From assembly GCA_964594175.1 (NCBI GenBank), contig CAZQLM010000005.1, forward strand, positions 1-23,304: a DNA stretch of 23,304 nucleotides, written 5' to 3'. Below, piece after piece: positions 7,716-14,423 of this stretch; positions within the stretch are counted from its first letter, which is position 1, and every line of letters begins with the position of its first letter. The DNA comes from SZUA-1535 sp964594175 (lineage in GTDB: Archaea; Aenigmatarchaeota; Aenigmatarchaeia; Aenigmatarchaeales; SZUA-1535). The translations under genes were made by a program, and so were the position numbers. Below the pieces are notes generated by a model that was given only the letters and a program-made list of their open reading frames with translations, was not told the origin of the DNA and made no database searches.

Positions 7716-8279
7716 TCATATGTTGAAAGCGGGGGAGAACGCTTTCAATAAATCTCTTTCCAAATGTATATCTTTTTTAATTTTCTCAAATTCTTTTTTT
7801 AGAAAGGGATGAAAACCTTTTTTGCTTTTAAGAGACGATTCAACTCTTTCATAATCAGGTATAATTTTCTTTCCTATTTTTTCTGTATAAAATTCTGCAT
7901 AACCTTCCCAAACAGAGAAAAGGGCTTCTAGGGCGTTATCTACTTTGGATGAAAGAGCTGAATATTCCTGTTTAGGAATCTCAGATTTGAGCAGCTTGAT
8001 ATAGTGTTGGTGTCTGATAAGCTCTTCTCTTATTTTCTCCATATGCGGATAGGAGTTAAAATGTTTGAGATAAGATTCAATATTATTTTTCACAGCCACT
8101 TCCTTTATATTCTGGTCAAAAAATAAAAGCCTATCATGCTTTATTCTTTTCTTAATGAACTCCATTACTTCATACATTCCCAAAACTCTTTGGGAAATTT
8201 CTCTAAAAAGTATAAAAAATTCGAAGATTTTATGAAAATCTTTCATTATACAGAAATACCTTTTCATTTTATGTTTCAT
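7716..8279 (-). CDS. Helical hypothetical protein, translationally coupled
   Basis: 187 residues, mostly predicted alpha helix, rich in Lys, Glu, Phe and Tyr, with no signal peptide or clear membrane span. Segments such as EKIREELIRHQHYIKLLKSE and KVDNALEALFSVWEGYAEFY suggest a helical bundle. I do not recognise the family. ATG 8279 overlaps the TGA of the preceding ORF in an ATGA, which fixes the start and indicates translational coupling. It is the last gene of the secF-secD-ORF run, with the TctA-like gene next. A role linked to Sec export is possible only by context. Confidence 0.6.
   Translation of the reverse strand: MKHKMKRYFCIMKDFHKIFEFFILFREISQRVLGMYEVMEFIKKRIKHDRLLFFDQNIKEVAVKNNIESYLKHFNSYPHMEKIREELIRHQHYIKLLKSEIPKQEYSALSSKVDNALEALFSVWEGYAEFYTEKIGKKIIPDYERVESSLKSKKGFHPFLKKEFEKIKKDIHLERDLLKAFSPAFNI
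7723..7748. other. Perfect 9-bp inverted repeat at the end of the 7716-8279 gene
   Basis: TTGAAAGCG pairs perfectly with CGCTTTCAA around an 8-nt GGGGAGAA loop. It falls in the last codons of the helical-protein gene and 40 bp before the TctA-like start. In the reading direction it is followed by an A-rich, not U-rich, run, so it is not a standard terminator. An RNA hairpin for processing or mRNA protection between two co-oriented genes is possible. Confidence 0.4.
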
Positions 8280-8716
8280 TCCCCTCTTTTTATTCTTTCT
8301 AGGAGTTCTATTAAAACCGTTTCTTCAAAAATCTCATTAGAAATATATGAATCCTTAAGACTCTCTATCAAGAATTCTCTTTCTACGGATTTTACTTCCT
8401 TTGGTTTTCCGGTAATGGAAGTTTCATTTTCGACAATTTCGTCGAATTTTCTAATCCAGTATTCGTACTTTTCGGAGTTGTCGGCATTAAATTTACTTTT
8501 AGGCGTGATATTTTCAAGAATTTCTGTAAATTTCGTAAAGAGCTTATCTTTGATATCGTTGGAAAGGTAACGGAAACATTTATAATACTTATAAACATCT
8601 AATCTTGCGTATTCGAATTTTTTCCTTACGAAATCGTTATATAGTGCTTTTATTTCCTTCGGTGTGTATTGTGTATTTTCAAATTTCCAAAACTTTAAAT
8701 TTTCAAACCATTTCTT
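8276..8716 (-). CDS. Hypothetical ORF without a canonical start codon
   Basis: Coordinates are stop-to-stop: about 146 open codons follow an in-frame TAG at 8717-8719. The product is Lys/Glu/Tyr-rich and looks real (KEIKALYNDFVRKKFEYARL, later EREFLIESLKDSYISNE, ending ELLERIKRGE). No ATG, GTG or TTG occurs in frame until about codon 105. A TTG overlapping the secD stop (TTGA) would start it as MKILKFWKFE if one extra T were present in the run just after it. So either one base is missing in this copy or assembly, or initiation is unusual. Its stop overlaps the next ATG as ATGA, supporting a real coupled gene. Family unknown. Confidence 0.55.
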   Translation of the reverse strand, partial: KKWFENLKFWKFENTQYTPKEIKALYNDFVRKKFEYARLDVYKYYKCFRYLSNDIKDKLFTKFTEILENITPKSKFNADNSEKYEYWIRKFDEIVENETSITGKPKEVKSVEREFLIESLKDSYISNEIFEETVLIELLERIKRGE

Positions 8717-10373
8717 CTACTATTTTTCCAAAAGCAGGGCGCGTAATGAAAACAGCAATAAACAAACCAAGTATGGTTGTCACCGCAAAGCCCTGCATGA
8801 CTTTAGCTCCTGCACTGAGCAAAGGAAGCATTGCAACAAAAGTCGTGGCTGCAGAGGAAAAAATGATGAAAAACGCTCTTTTAATCTTTTCCTTTACAGA
8901 ATAAATTTTCTTTTTTTCAGAAAACGCTTCGTCAATTATCATGATTTGCGCATCCACTCCTGTACCAAGGATTGCTATTATCCCTGCTATGGCAGGTAAA
9001 TCTATAGTCCAGTTTATCAGGGAAGCGATGCCAAGAATTATTATAGCCTCGCTCGCGCTAACCACAATCATAGGCAAAGCTATTTTTGGATTTCTATATC
9101 TAAAGAAAATGATAAGCACAACTACAGCCTCCGCAACAAGCGCTATTATAAGCGTTTCCTTCAGAAACGTTTCTCCAAAAATCGGCGAAATTTTGTCTAT
9201 TTCCACTATCTCAAGCTCTACTGGCAGAGAGCCTGAAGAAAGCACTGTCTGCAAAAACACCATTTCTTTTTTTGCTTCTTCCCTACTTTTTCTCGTACCG
9301 CTCACAGCAGCCTCTGTTACTACCTTTCCTTTCAAATCTGGGTCTATTTCAAGCTCACTTTCAAATTTTTTATCAACGTAAAGCAAAAGCTTTCCGTTTT
9401 TGAGCTTTCTTCCTTGCGGAGTGTAAATAACTTCCATATCTTTCGTAAGCTTTTTCATTCTAACAGCAGCATCGTAGCTTATCGAAATACCGAACAAAAA
9501 TTCGCAGAGCTTTGTTCTTGGATTGCAATCAATTCTTACAGTACATATTCCTGGCTGCGTTATTGTGCAAACTTTTTTCACGTCGTTTGAATCGAAAACC
9601 TTAGCCAAAAACACAGCGTTTTTTTCTGTAATATTGTTCACTTCAAACTCTATGCCATCTAAAACAAAAGTTTCGTTTACTCCATAAGTTTCGTTTTCAA
9701 CGGAAATCTTACCGTTCGCAACCATAACTTCATAGGGCTTGCCGTCTACGAAAAGATATCCCTTATCATTTGCTAGCTCCACAATTTTAGGGATTTTTGC
9801 CTCTAAAAATCCCTGCTTTTCAAGAATGTTTTTAATATCGCTTATGCTTCCACCTGCTATTTCCGCTTGAATATATTTTTCCTTACCGACTTGAACTATG
9901 TTAAAAAGAGCTTCTTTTAATCCAAAAATATTCACTCTTGCTTCAAGCCTGTCTTTTGCTGCTTCTATTATATCAGAGCTTACATTTCTTTTCGGTTTTA
10001 GCAGTACACGAGTTCCCCCTCCTATATCCAAACCAAACTTTAACCGCGAAGAAGGTTTTTCAACCTCTACTCCAAGATAACCGCTAACACTGGCAAGCAC
10101 AAGCTTGTTGTTCACTTTCATTCTAAGAACTCCGTGAAAATCTTCAAAAGAATAGAAATCCTCTGGTTTTTTTATCGTTTTTTCGTTCACCCATGTAATC
10201 GCATCTCCTGGAAATATTTTTCCGTATAGGGGAGAGTTTTTGCTAACACTCTTTACAACAACACCGCTTTGCGTATGGAGAAGCATGAATAAGGAAAACA
10301 CAACCAGTGCAACCCATATTACTACGCGATAATCCTTTACAATCCTCAAAAACCTTTCCTTTCCGCCCACCAT
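8703..10373 (-). CDS. secD: Protein export membrane protein SecD
   Basis: 556 residues. An N-terminal membrane segment (about 17-33) is followed by a PDZ-like stretch (GVVVKSVSKNSPL, then IFPGDAITWVNEKTI, ~37-70), the family motif FGLDIGGGTRVLL (113-125), a large external region, and a C-terminal membrane bundle starting after ISPIFGETF and including GIIAILGTGVDAQIMIIDEA. SecD with SecF pulls on substrates emerging from SecYEG on the outer face of the membrane, driven in archaea without SecA. The gene starts inside the 3' end of secF (28-bp overlap), so the two are co-transcribed. Its stop abuts the start-less ORF. Confidence 0.95.
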   Translation of the reverse strand: MVGGKERFLRIVKDYRVVIWVALVVFSLFMLLHTQSGVVVKSVSKNSPLYGKIFPGDAITWVNEKTIKKPEDFYSFEDFHGVLRMKVNNKLVLASVSGYLGVEVEKPSSRLKFGLDIGGGTRVLLKPKRNVSSDIIEAAKDRLEARVNIFGLKEALFNIVQVGKEKYIQAEIAGGSISDIKNILEKQGFLEAKIPKIVELANDKGYLFVDGKPYEVMVANGKISVENETYGVNETFVLDGIEFEVNNITEKNAVFLAKVFDSNDVKKVCTITQPGICTVRIDCNPRTKLCEFLFGISISYDAAVRMKKLTKDMEVIYTPQGRKLKNGKLLLYVDKKFESELEIDPDLKGKVVTEAAVSGTRKSREEAKKEMVFLQTVLSSGSLPVELEIVEIDKISPIFGETFLKETLIIALVAEAVVVLIIFFRYRNPKIALPMIVVSASEAIIILGIASLINWTIDLPAIAGIIAILGTGVDAQIMIIDEAFSEKKKIYSVKEKIKRAFFIIFSSAATTFVAMLPLLSAGAKVMQGFAVTTILGLFIAVFITRPAFGKIVEEMV

Positions 10374-11170
10374 CTCAACGCAACCCCGTTAGCGAGCCAT
10401 GTGTTAATTATGTCGAATACTATACCAAAAAGCAGAACGGTTGCTATATGCTTAAGCACTGCAGAGGAGCTTAGCAGAACAACGCTAGCCAGAGCACCCA
10501 AAGTGGTTAAAGACATTGTTATACCAGTTTTAAAAGCACTATTCAATTTTTCGCTCAGACTTCCCGAGCCTTTGAGCACTTTGCTTGTAAGTAAAATATC
10601 TGTATCAACGGAATAACCTATAAGCAAAAGCAGAGCAGAAATAACTGGAATTGTCAGCTCTATACCCAAAAGCTGGCTAAAAACAAAAGCTTCTATCACA
10701 TCGCTCGCTACAGCAAAAAGAACGTAAAAGCTTGGTAATAGTTTTCTAAAAATGAAAAATACAACTACGCTCATGAAGATGAAAGCTACTGCAAGAGCAC
10801 TTAACATTTGTCCATAAAACTTTTCTGCAAGTATTGGTGAAATTTTCTGTACAGAATAATCATCTATCTCATAACCATTTTCTCTGAGCTTCTTTATAAT
10901 CTCTTCAGGTGGGTAATCTCCTTTGTAAATTAAGAAGACCGTTGTTTTTTCATAACCCTTTGCAATCCTTACCTTCACTCTGTAGTGCTTTAAAATTTTT
11001 TCAATAACTTTTGGATTTGGCTCTTTTTCAAAAAGAAACGAAATTTGAATACCTCCTTCTAGATCAACACCTTTGTTGATTTCCGTGGTAAATAGCTTGA
11101 AAAGTGAAAAAACAAGAATGGCAATAGGAATAACTATGAGCATTCTGTAATTTTTTATCTCTCCATACAT
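10346..11170 (-). CDS. secF: Protein export membrane protein SecF
   Basis: 274 residues from ATG 11170, within the usual archaeal SecF size. It has an N-terminal membrane segment, the motif GVDLEGGIQISF, then KISPILAEKFYGQ and a bundle of membrane helices with LIGYSVDTDILLTSKV, the SecF counterpart of the SecD TM4 motif. The frame is open back to 11314, but the upstream residues (Cys- and Ser-rich) are unlike SecF and overlap the divergent flavoenzyme. ATG 11170 is preceded by GTGAT at 4 nt and by a TATA-like TTTTTTAAA about 34 bp upstream. SecF precedes secD in the operon. Confidence 0.93.
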   Translation of the reverse strand: MYGEIKNYRMLIVIPIAILVFSLFKLFTTEINKGVDLEGGIQISFLFEKEPNPKVIEKILKHYRVKVRIAKGYEKTTVFLIYKGDYPPEEIIKKLRENGYEIDDYSVQKISPILAEKFYGQMLSALAVAFIFMSVVVFFIFRKLLPSFYVLFAVASDVIEAFVFSQLLGIELTIPVISALLLLIGYSVDTDILLTSKVLKGSGSLSEKLNSAFKTGITMSLTTLGALASVVLLSSSAVLKHIATVLLFGIVFDIINTWLANGVALRWWAERKGF

Positions 11171-11215
11171 TTTAATCACGAAAAGTTTTTTTCTCATTTC
11201 TTTAAAAAATTTAGT

Positions 11216-12163
11216 ATGCGAACAGCAGTCATAGGCGCAGGAGCCGTTGGAAGTTATATCGCATGGAAACTTAGCGATGTAGCTAAGGTAACACTCTTTT
11301 CTTGGAAGAAGCAAGAAAAAGCATGCTCCGGCTTGTTCTCTTCACGTATTTTCGAATTTATTCCTCTTCCACTCTCCCTCATCGAGAATAGGATTTCAAC
11401 TATAGAGATACATTTCCCTAAAAAGAAAACAGAGCTTCTGCTGGCAAAAGAAATTTTTGTTGTGAATAGAAAAGGGTTTGACGAGTTTTTATTCAACTTG
11501 GCTAAAGAAAGGGTTAAGATAATTGAAAGAAAAGTGGAAAAGGTTAATGAGAATGCAGAGGTTTTTTTCTCCGGAAGAAGAAAAAAGTTTGATTTGCTGA
11601 TAGCTTGTGACGGAGCTTTATCAGCTGTGCGAAAATCTCTTTCACTTCCTGATCCAGAGTTTTATTTTGGTTTGCAGCTTTTCATTAATAAAAAAGATTT
11701 TTCAAACAAAGCCATAACTTGGGCTACTGAGCACGGTTTTTTCTGGAAAATCCCGCGCGGAAAAAGAGTAGAGTACGGGATAATGGAAAAGCCCGAATGC
11801 GCAAAACAAAAATTTTATACATTCTGCAAAAGATTGAAAATCAGAGCTAGCAATCTTCGCGGAGCTTTAATTCCTATAGGTCCTGTTATTTCACCTTACG
11901 AAAAAATTTTTCTATGCGGAGATGCAGCAGGGATATGCAAGCCGTGGAGCGGTGGTGGAATAGTTTGGAGTTTTGAGGCAGCCGAAATTCTTTTGAAATA
12001 CTTTCCGGATTTGGAGAAAGCCTCTAGAGTAGTTAAAAAAGTTTTTGAGAGAAGAATAAAATTTTACAGGGTCTTAGGAAAATCTGTAAGGGTATTTCAC
12101 TTTGCCTTACCAAGAAAAATAAAGGTAGATCCTGATAAAATATTCATGAGCTTTCCTTGGTGA
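11216..12163 (+). CDS. FAD-dependent oxidoreductase of the geranylgeranyl reductase family
   Basis: 315 residues. An N-terminal Rossmann motif (VIGAGAVGS, 5-13) is followed by ACSGLFSSRI (36-45), the KPCSG-like signature of geranylgeranyl reductases. CGDAAGICKPWSGGGI (from about residue 234) is the family's FAD-binding GDAAG motif. Archaeal members saturate the isoprenoid chains of ether lipids at the membrane. This protein is shorter than the ~390 residues of well-known archaeal GGRs, mainly at the C-terminus, so the substrate may differ. It diverges from secF with 45 bp between starts, and ends just before the HAD phosphatase start in a GGTGAT ribosome site. Confidence 0.8.
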   Translation: MRTAVIGAGAVGSYIAWKLSDVAKVTLFSWKKQEKACSGLFSSRIFEFIPLPLSLIENRISTIEIHFPKKKTELLLAKEIFVVNRKGFDEFLFNLAKERVKIIERKVEKVNENAEVFFSGRRKKFDLLIACDGALSAVRKSLSLPDPEFYFGLQLFINKKDFSNKAITWATEHGFFWKIPRGKRVEYGIMEKPECAKQKFYTFCKRLKIRASNLRGALIPIGPVISPYEKIFLCGDAAGICKPWSGGGIVWSFEAAEILLKYFPDLEKASRVVKKVFERRIKFYRVLGKSVRVFHFALPRKIKVDPDKIFMSFPW

Positions 12164-12168
12164 TCGCT

Positions 12169-12786
12169 ATGCGCGAGAAAGTTGAATATCTCGTAATAAT
12201 GGACATGGACGGTACTATTACGCCTGGAAATTCATGGAGGGATTTGCACAAGTATTTCGGAACACTCGAAAAGGCAAAAAGAAACATGGAGTTTTTCCTG
12301 AACGGAAAGATAAGTTTTGAGCAGTGGGTTCAGCTTGATATTGCTCTATGGAAAGAGCCAAGTTTCGAAGAAGTGAGAAAGGTTTTAACAACCTATGAAG
12401 TAAGAAAAGGATTCGAAAAATTTTGCAAAACATTCAGGAAAAAAGGCGTATTGGCAATAGTATCATGCGGTATAGACGTTAGAGCACACGATATAGCGCG
12501 TAAATACGGGATAACAGAAGTGTTTGCCAACTCTCTTGTTGTGAACAACGGGAGAGTAGTTGGAGGAAAACCAATAGTTAACATATACCAAAAAGGAAAA
12601 TTTGTTAGATTTTTAAAAAAGAAATATCTTCCAGAAGTTGTGATATGTATTGGAGATACGGAATACGATAGGGAGATGTTGGAAAATGGAGATATAAAAA
12701 TAGCTGTTGGGAATGAAATAAACTGCGGTGAAATAATTGCAGAGGATTTCGAGGAAATTCTAAAGAATTTGGGTAAAATTTTATAA
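12169..12786 (+). CDS. HAD-superfamily phosphatase, SerB-like
   Basis: 205 residues. HAD motif I is MDMDGTITPGNSW with nucleophile D12 and acid/base D14. Motif II is VSCGID, and motif IV CIGDTEYDREML lies near residue 160. The helical cap between motifs I and II and the SerB-like motifs suggest a phosphoserine-phosphatase-related enzyme, but substrates vary widely in this family. The frame is open to a TTG at 12157; I chose ATG 12169 because GGTGAT, overlapping the preceding gene's stop, sits 4 nt before it. The gene is in a run with the flavoenzyme upstream and the winged-helix protein 7 bp downstream. Confidence 0.8.
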   Translation: MREKVEYLVIMDMDGTITPGNSWRDLHKYFGTLEKAKRNMEFFLNGKISFEQWVQLDIALWKEPSFEEVRKVLTTYEVRKGFEKFCKTFRKKGVLAIVSCGIDVRAHDIARKYGITEVFANSLVVNNGRVVGGKPIVNIYQKGKFVRFLKKKYLPEVVICIGDTEYDREMLENGDIKIAVGNEINCGEIIAEDFEEILKNLGKIL

Positions 12787-12793
12787 CTGAACA

Positions 12794-13042
12794 ATGTTCA
12801 ATATAATTATGCCAAGAAGGCCAGACCCAGAAAAAACCAGGAAAATCCTCGGGATTTTAAAAAAATATCCGCACGGTATATGGTTTCGACAGCTGGTTCG
12901 TGAAACAGGATTGCCTGCTTCTACTGTGCATTTTTATTTAAAGAAGCTTTCTGGAATTGTCGAAAGTATAGGTTATGTGGATGAAGACGGAAGATTTGTA
13001 GGGATAAGAATTGTGAGATTGAAGAAAAACTTTCAGGAATAA
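12794..13042 (+). CDS. Small winged-helix DNA-binding protein
   Basis: 82 residues from ATG 12794, or 77 from ATG 12809 (MPRRPDPEKTRK), which may be the true start. The body is a winged helix: KILGILKKYPHGIWFRQLVR, then the recognition helix PASTVHFYLKKL and a short wing with DGRFVGIRIVRL. There is no ligand domain, so it probably binds DNA constitutively or through dimerisation. It follows the HAD gene by 7 bp and its 3' end overlaps the convergent OB-like gene by 10 bp. The regulated genes are unknown. Confidence 0.75.
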   Translation: MFNIIMPRRPDPEKTRKILGILKKYPHGIWFRQLVRETGLPASTVHFYLKKLSGIVESIGYVDEDGRFVGIRIVRLKKNFQE

Positions 13043-13386
13043 CTTATTTTTGCTGGTATTATTTCCAAAGAATCTTTATAACTCTTTATTTTTCCGCAAA
13101 TTTTTACATTTTTTAGAAATTTTTTCTTTTTAAAAATTTTATATGCGTTTGTGTTATTACACACAAAAATATTTATTTTACCTGTTTTATCTGTAATTTT
13201 TCCTAAAATACATGATTTAAAATCTTTTTCAAAAGAATAATTTCCTTTAACGCAAGTAAATTTTCCGATATATGATGAATTTACGGATGAAATTGGAGTT
13301 ACAGCATTCTCGTAGGCAAAAATGGAAGCGATGAAAAACACAACGGCTCCCACCAAAGATATTTTCATAAGTGTTTCATCGTTCAT
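13033..13386 (-). CDS. Membrane-anchored OB-fold-like protein
   Basis: 117 residues from ATG 13386. One membrane segment (about residues 7-24, ISLVGAVVFFIASIFAY) is followed by an outward-facing domain with beta patterns YIGKFTCVKGNYS, ILGKITDKTGKINIFVC and VKICGKIKSYKDSLEIIPAK, which look like a small OB fold. Three cysteines in that domain may form a disulfide. The start overlaps the phosphodiesterase stop as ATGA, so the pair is translationally coupled. Such OB domains can bind nucleic acid, sugar or protein; no specific function can be assigned. Confidence 0.6.
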   Translation of the reverse strand: MNDETLMKISLVGAVVFFIASIFAYENAVTPISSVNSSYIGKFTCVKGNYSFEKDFKSCILGKITDKTGKINIFVCNNTNAYKIFKKKKFLKNVKICGKIKSYKDSLEIIPAKISYS

Positions 13387-13934
13387 AAAAACCACTCGCA
13401 AATTTTTGTGTACATAGCTCCAGATGGTAAAAGTTTTGATCTGTAAAATACAATTTTTTTCACTGTAAATTTTCCTATGGTTTCGCTTGCTATTTCACGA
13501 AGTAATTTCACGAGTTTTTCACGCTCGCTTAGTTTTTTCACACGGGCTATTGTGAGGTGTGGAATATAAGAGTTTTCTTTTCGAAATCCCAATTCATCGA
13601 GCTTGTTATCCACTGCTTCCATAAGAGTTACGAGTGTTTCGGAATCTTCTATACCGATCCATATTACACGAATATAATTTTCGCTTGGAAAAACTCCGAT
13701 TCCTTTGAGTAGTATTTGAAATTGCGCATACTGCGAAAATAATGGTGTTAGAGAATTTTTTATTTCCTCTACTTGGAGCTCGGAAATATTTCCAAGAAAT
13801 TTTAACGTGAAGTGCAGGTTTTGTGGCTCTACAAGTTTTATTCCGCTAAAATTCTTTAAATGCTTTTGTATTTTGAGAATTTTTTCTATAACTTCTTGGT
13901 TTTCAACAGGAATACCGATAAATGCGCGAATCAT
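13383..13934 (-). CDS. thpR: RNA 2',3'-cyclic phosphodiesterase (LigT/ThpR family)
   Basis: 183 residues, the usual family length. Both catalytic HxT motifs are present: LHFTLKFLG (H41, T43) and PHLTIARVK (H126, T128). The N-terminus RAFIGIPV is typical. The family belongs to the 2H phosphoesterases and opens 2',3'-cyclic phosphates on RNA to 2'-phosphates; the bacterial member also ligates tRNA halves in vitro. A TATA-like GTTATAAGA lies about 25 bp before ATG 13934, giving a leaderless mRNA, and two abutted ATTAC-N3-GTAAT operators end 37 bp before the start. The OB-like gene follows with an ATGA overlap. Confidence 0.92.
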   Translation of the reverse strand: MIRAFIGIPVENQEVIEKILKIQKHLKNFSGIKLVEPQNLHFTLKFLGNISELQVEEIKNSLTPLFSQYAQFQILLKGIGVFPSENYIRVIWIGIEDSETLVTLMEAVDNKLDELGFRKENSYIPHLTIARVKKLSEREKLVKLLREIASETIGKFTVKKIVFYRSKLLPSGAMYTKICEWFL

Positions 13935-13970
13935 GGAAAAATTAGGACAATAAAATCTTATAACTTTTTC

Positions 13971-13996
13971 ATTACAGCGTAATATTACGCTGTAAT
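13971..13996. promoter_or_regulatory. Perfect 26-bp palindrome made of two abutted operators
   Basis: ATTACAGCGTAAT (13971-13983) is followed at once by its exact reverse complement ATTACGCTGTAAT (13984-13996). Each half is itself an ATTAC-N3-GTAAT site, matching those at 1965, 2803 and 22289. It lies just upstream of the phosphodiesterase TATA box and 28 bp before the TTCACGTGAA array. Likely a high-affinity double operator. Confidence 0.75.
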
Positions 13997-14423
13997 TATG
14001 TGTGAAAAAATTTTGAGTATTTTTTCACGTGAACATGGCGTGAAAGTTAGCGTGAACATCTCATATTTCGTTTCGAATTCACGTGAATATTCACATCAAG
14101 TTCACGCTTTAATGTAACATCGCAAAATCAGTGTGATTTTCTTCACGTGAACATGTGAACACTTTGTGAACATTCACGTGAACATTCTGTTGAAAAACTA
14201 ACAAAAAGGAAAAAGCCGTTCTTTTTCACGTGAATATTCACGCCATGTTCACGTGAAAAAGCTAGTAAAAACGAACAAAATATGAACTTCACGTGAAGTT
14301 CACGTGAAATAAAAAGCTACAGAAAATTTTCATATCTTTTTCAAGGATAATATTCACAATATTTTCACAAAATGTTCACAAAGTAACATTTAAATATATT
14401 TTTTCACATAAAATTCACGTGAA
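13997..14423. repeat. Iteron-like array of nine TTCACGTGAA palindromes
   Basis: Nine exact copies of TTCACGTGAA start at 14024, 14078, 14142, 14173, 14225, 14248, 14288, 14299 and 14414. The intervals are 54, 64, 31, 52, 23, 40, 11 and 115 bp, mostly near multiples of the DNA helical repeat. Degenerate copies and half-sites lie between them (GGCGTGAAAG, AGCGTGAACA, TTCACATCAA, TTCACGCTTT, ACATGTGAAC). TTCACA half-sites start at 14353, 14364, 14375 and 14403. The only other exact copy I found is inside cdc6 (1485-1494). The last copy contains the GTG start of the AAA+ gene. This gene-free stretch holds nothing else I can name; it is either an initiator-binding origin or an operator array. Confidence 0.9.
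14389..14400 (+). promoter_or_regulatory. TATA box of the Orc1/Cdc6-like gene, inside the repeat array
   Basis: TTTAAATATATT is centred about 25 bp before the GTG start at 14419, consistent with a leaderless transcript. TTCACA half-sites flank it on both sides and a full palindrome covers the start codon, so the binding protein would block TBP/RNA polymerase. Confidence 0.65.

Noticed and set aside
8136..8570. 144-residue plus-strand frame opposite the two helical genes
   Set aside because: Phe/Ser-rich shadow of two minus-strand genes linked by an ATGA overlap; no initiation signal.
8941..9381. 146-residue open frame on the plus strand inside secD
   Set aside because: Antisense to strongly conserved SecD sequence, no ribosome site or promoter, and Ser/Ile-rich as expected for a shadow frame.
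11171..11314. N-terminal extension of SecF to 11314
   Set aside because: The extra residues are Cys/Ser-rich, unlike SecF, and overlap the start of the divergent flavoenzyme; ATG 11170 has GTGAT upstream.
13997..14423. CRISPR array
   Set aside because: Units are 10-bp palindromes with irregular 1-105 bp gaps, no uniform repeat-spacer pattern and no cas genes.
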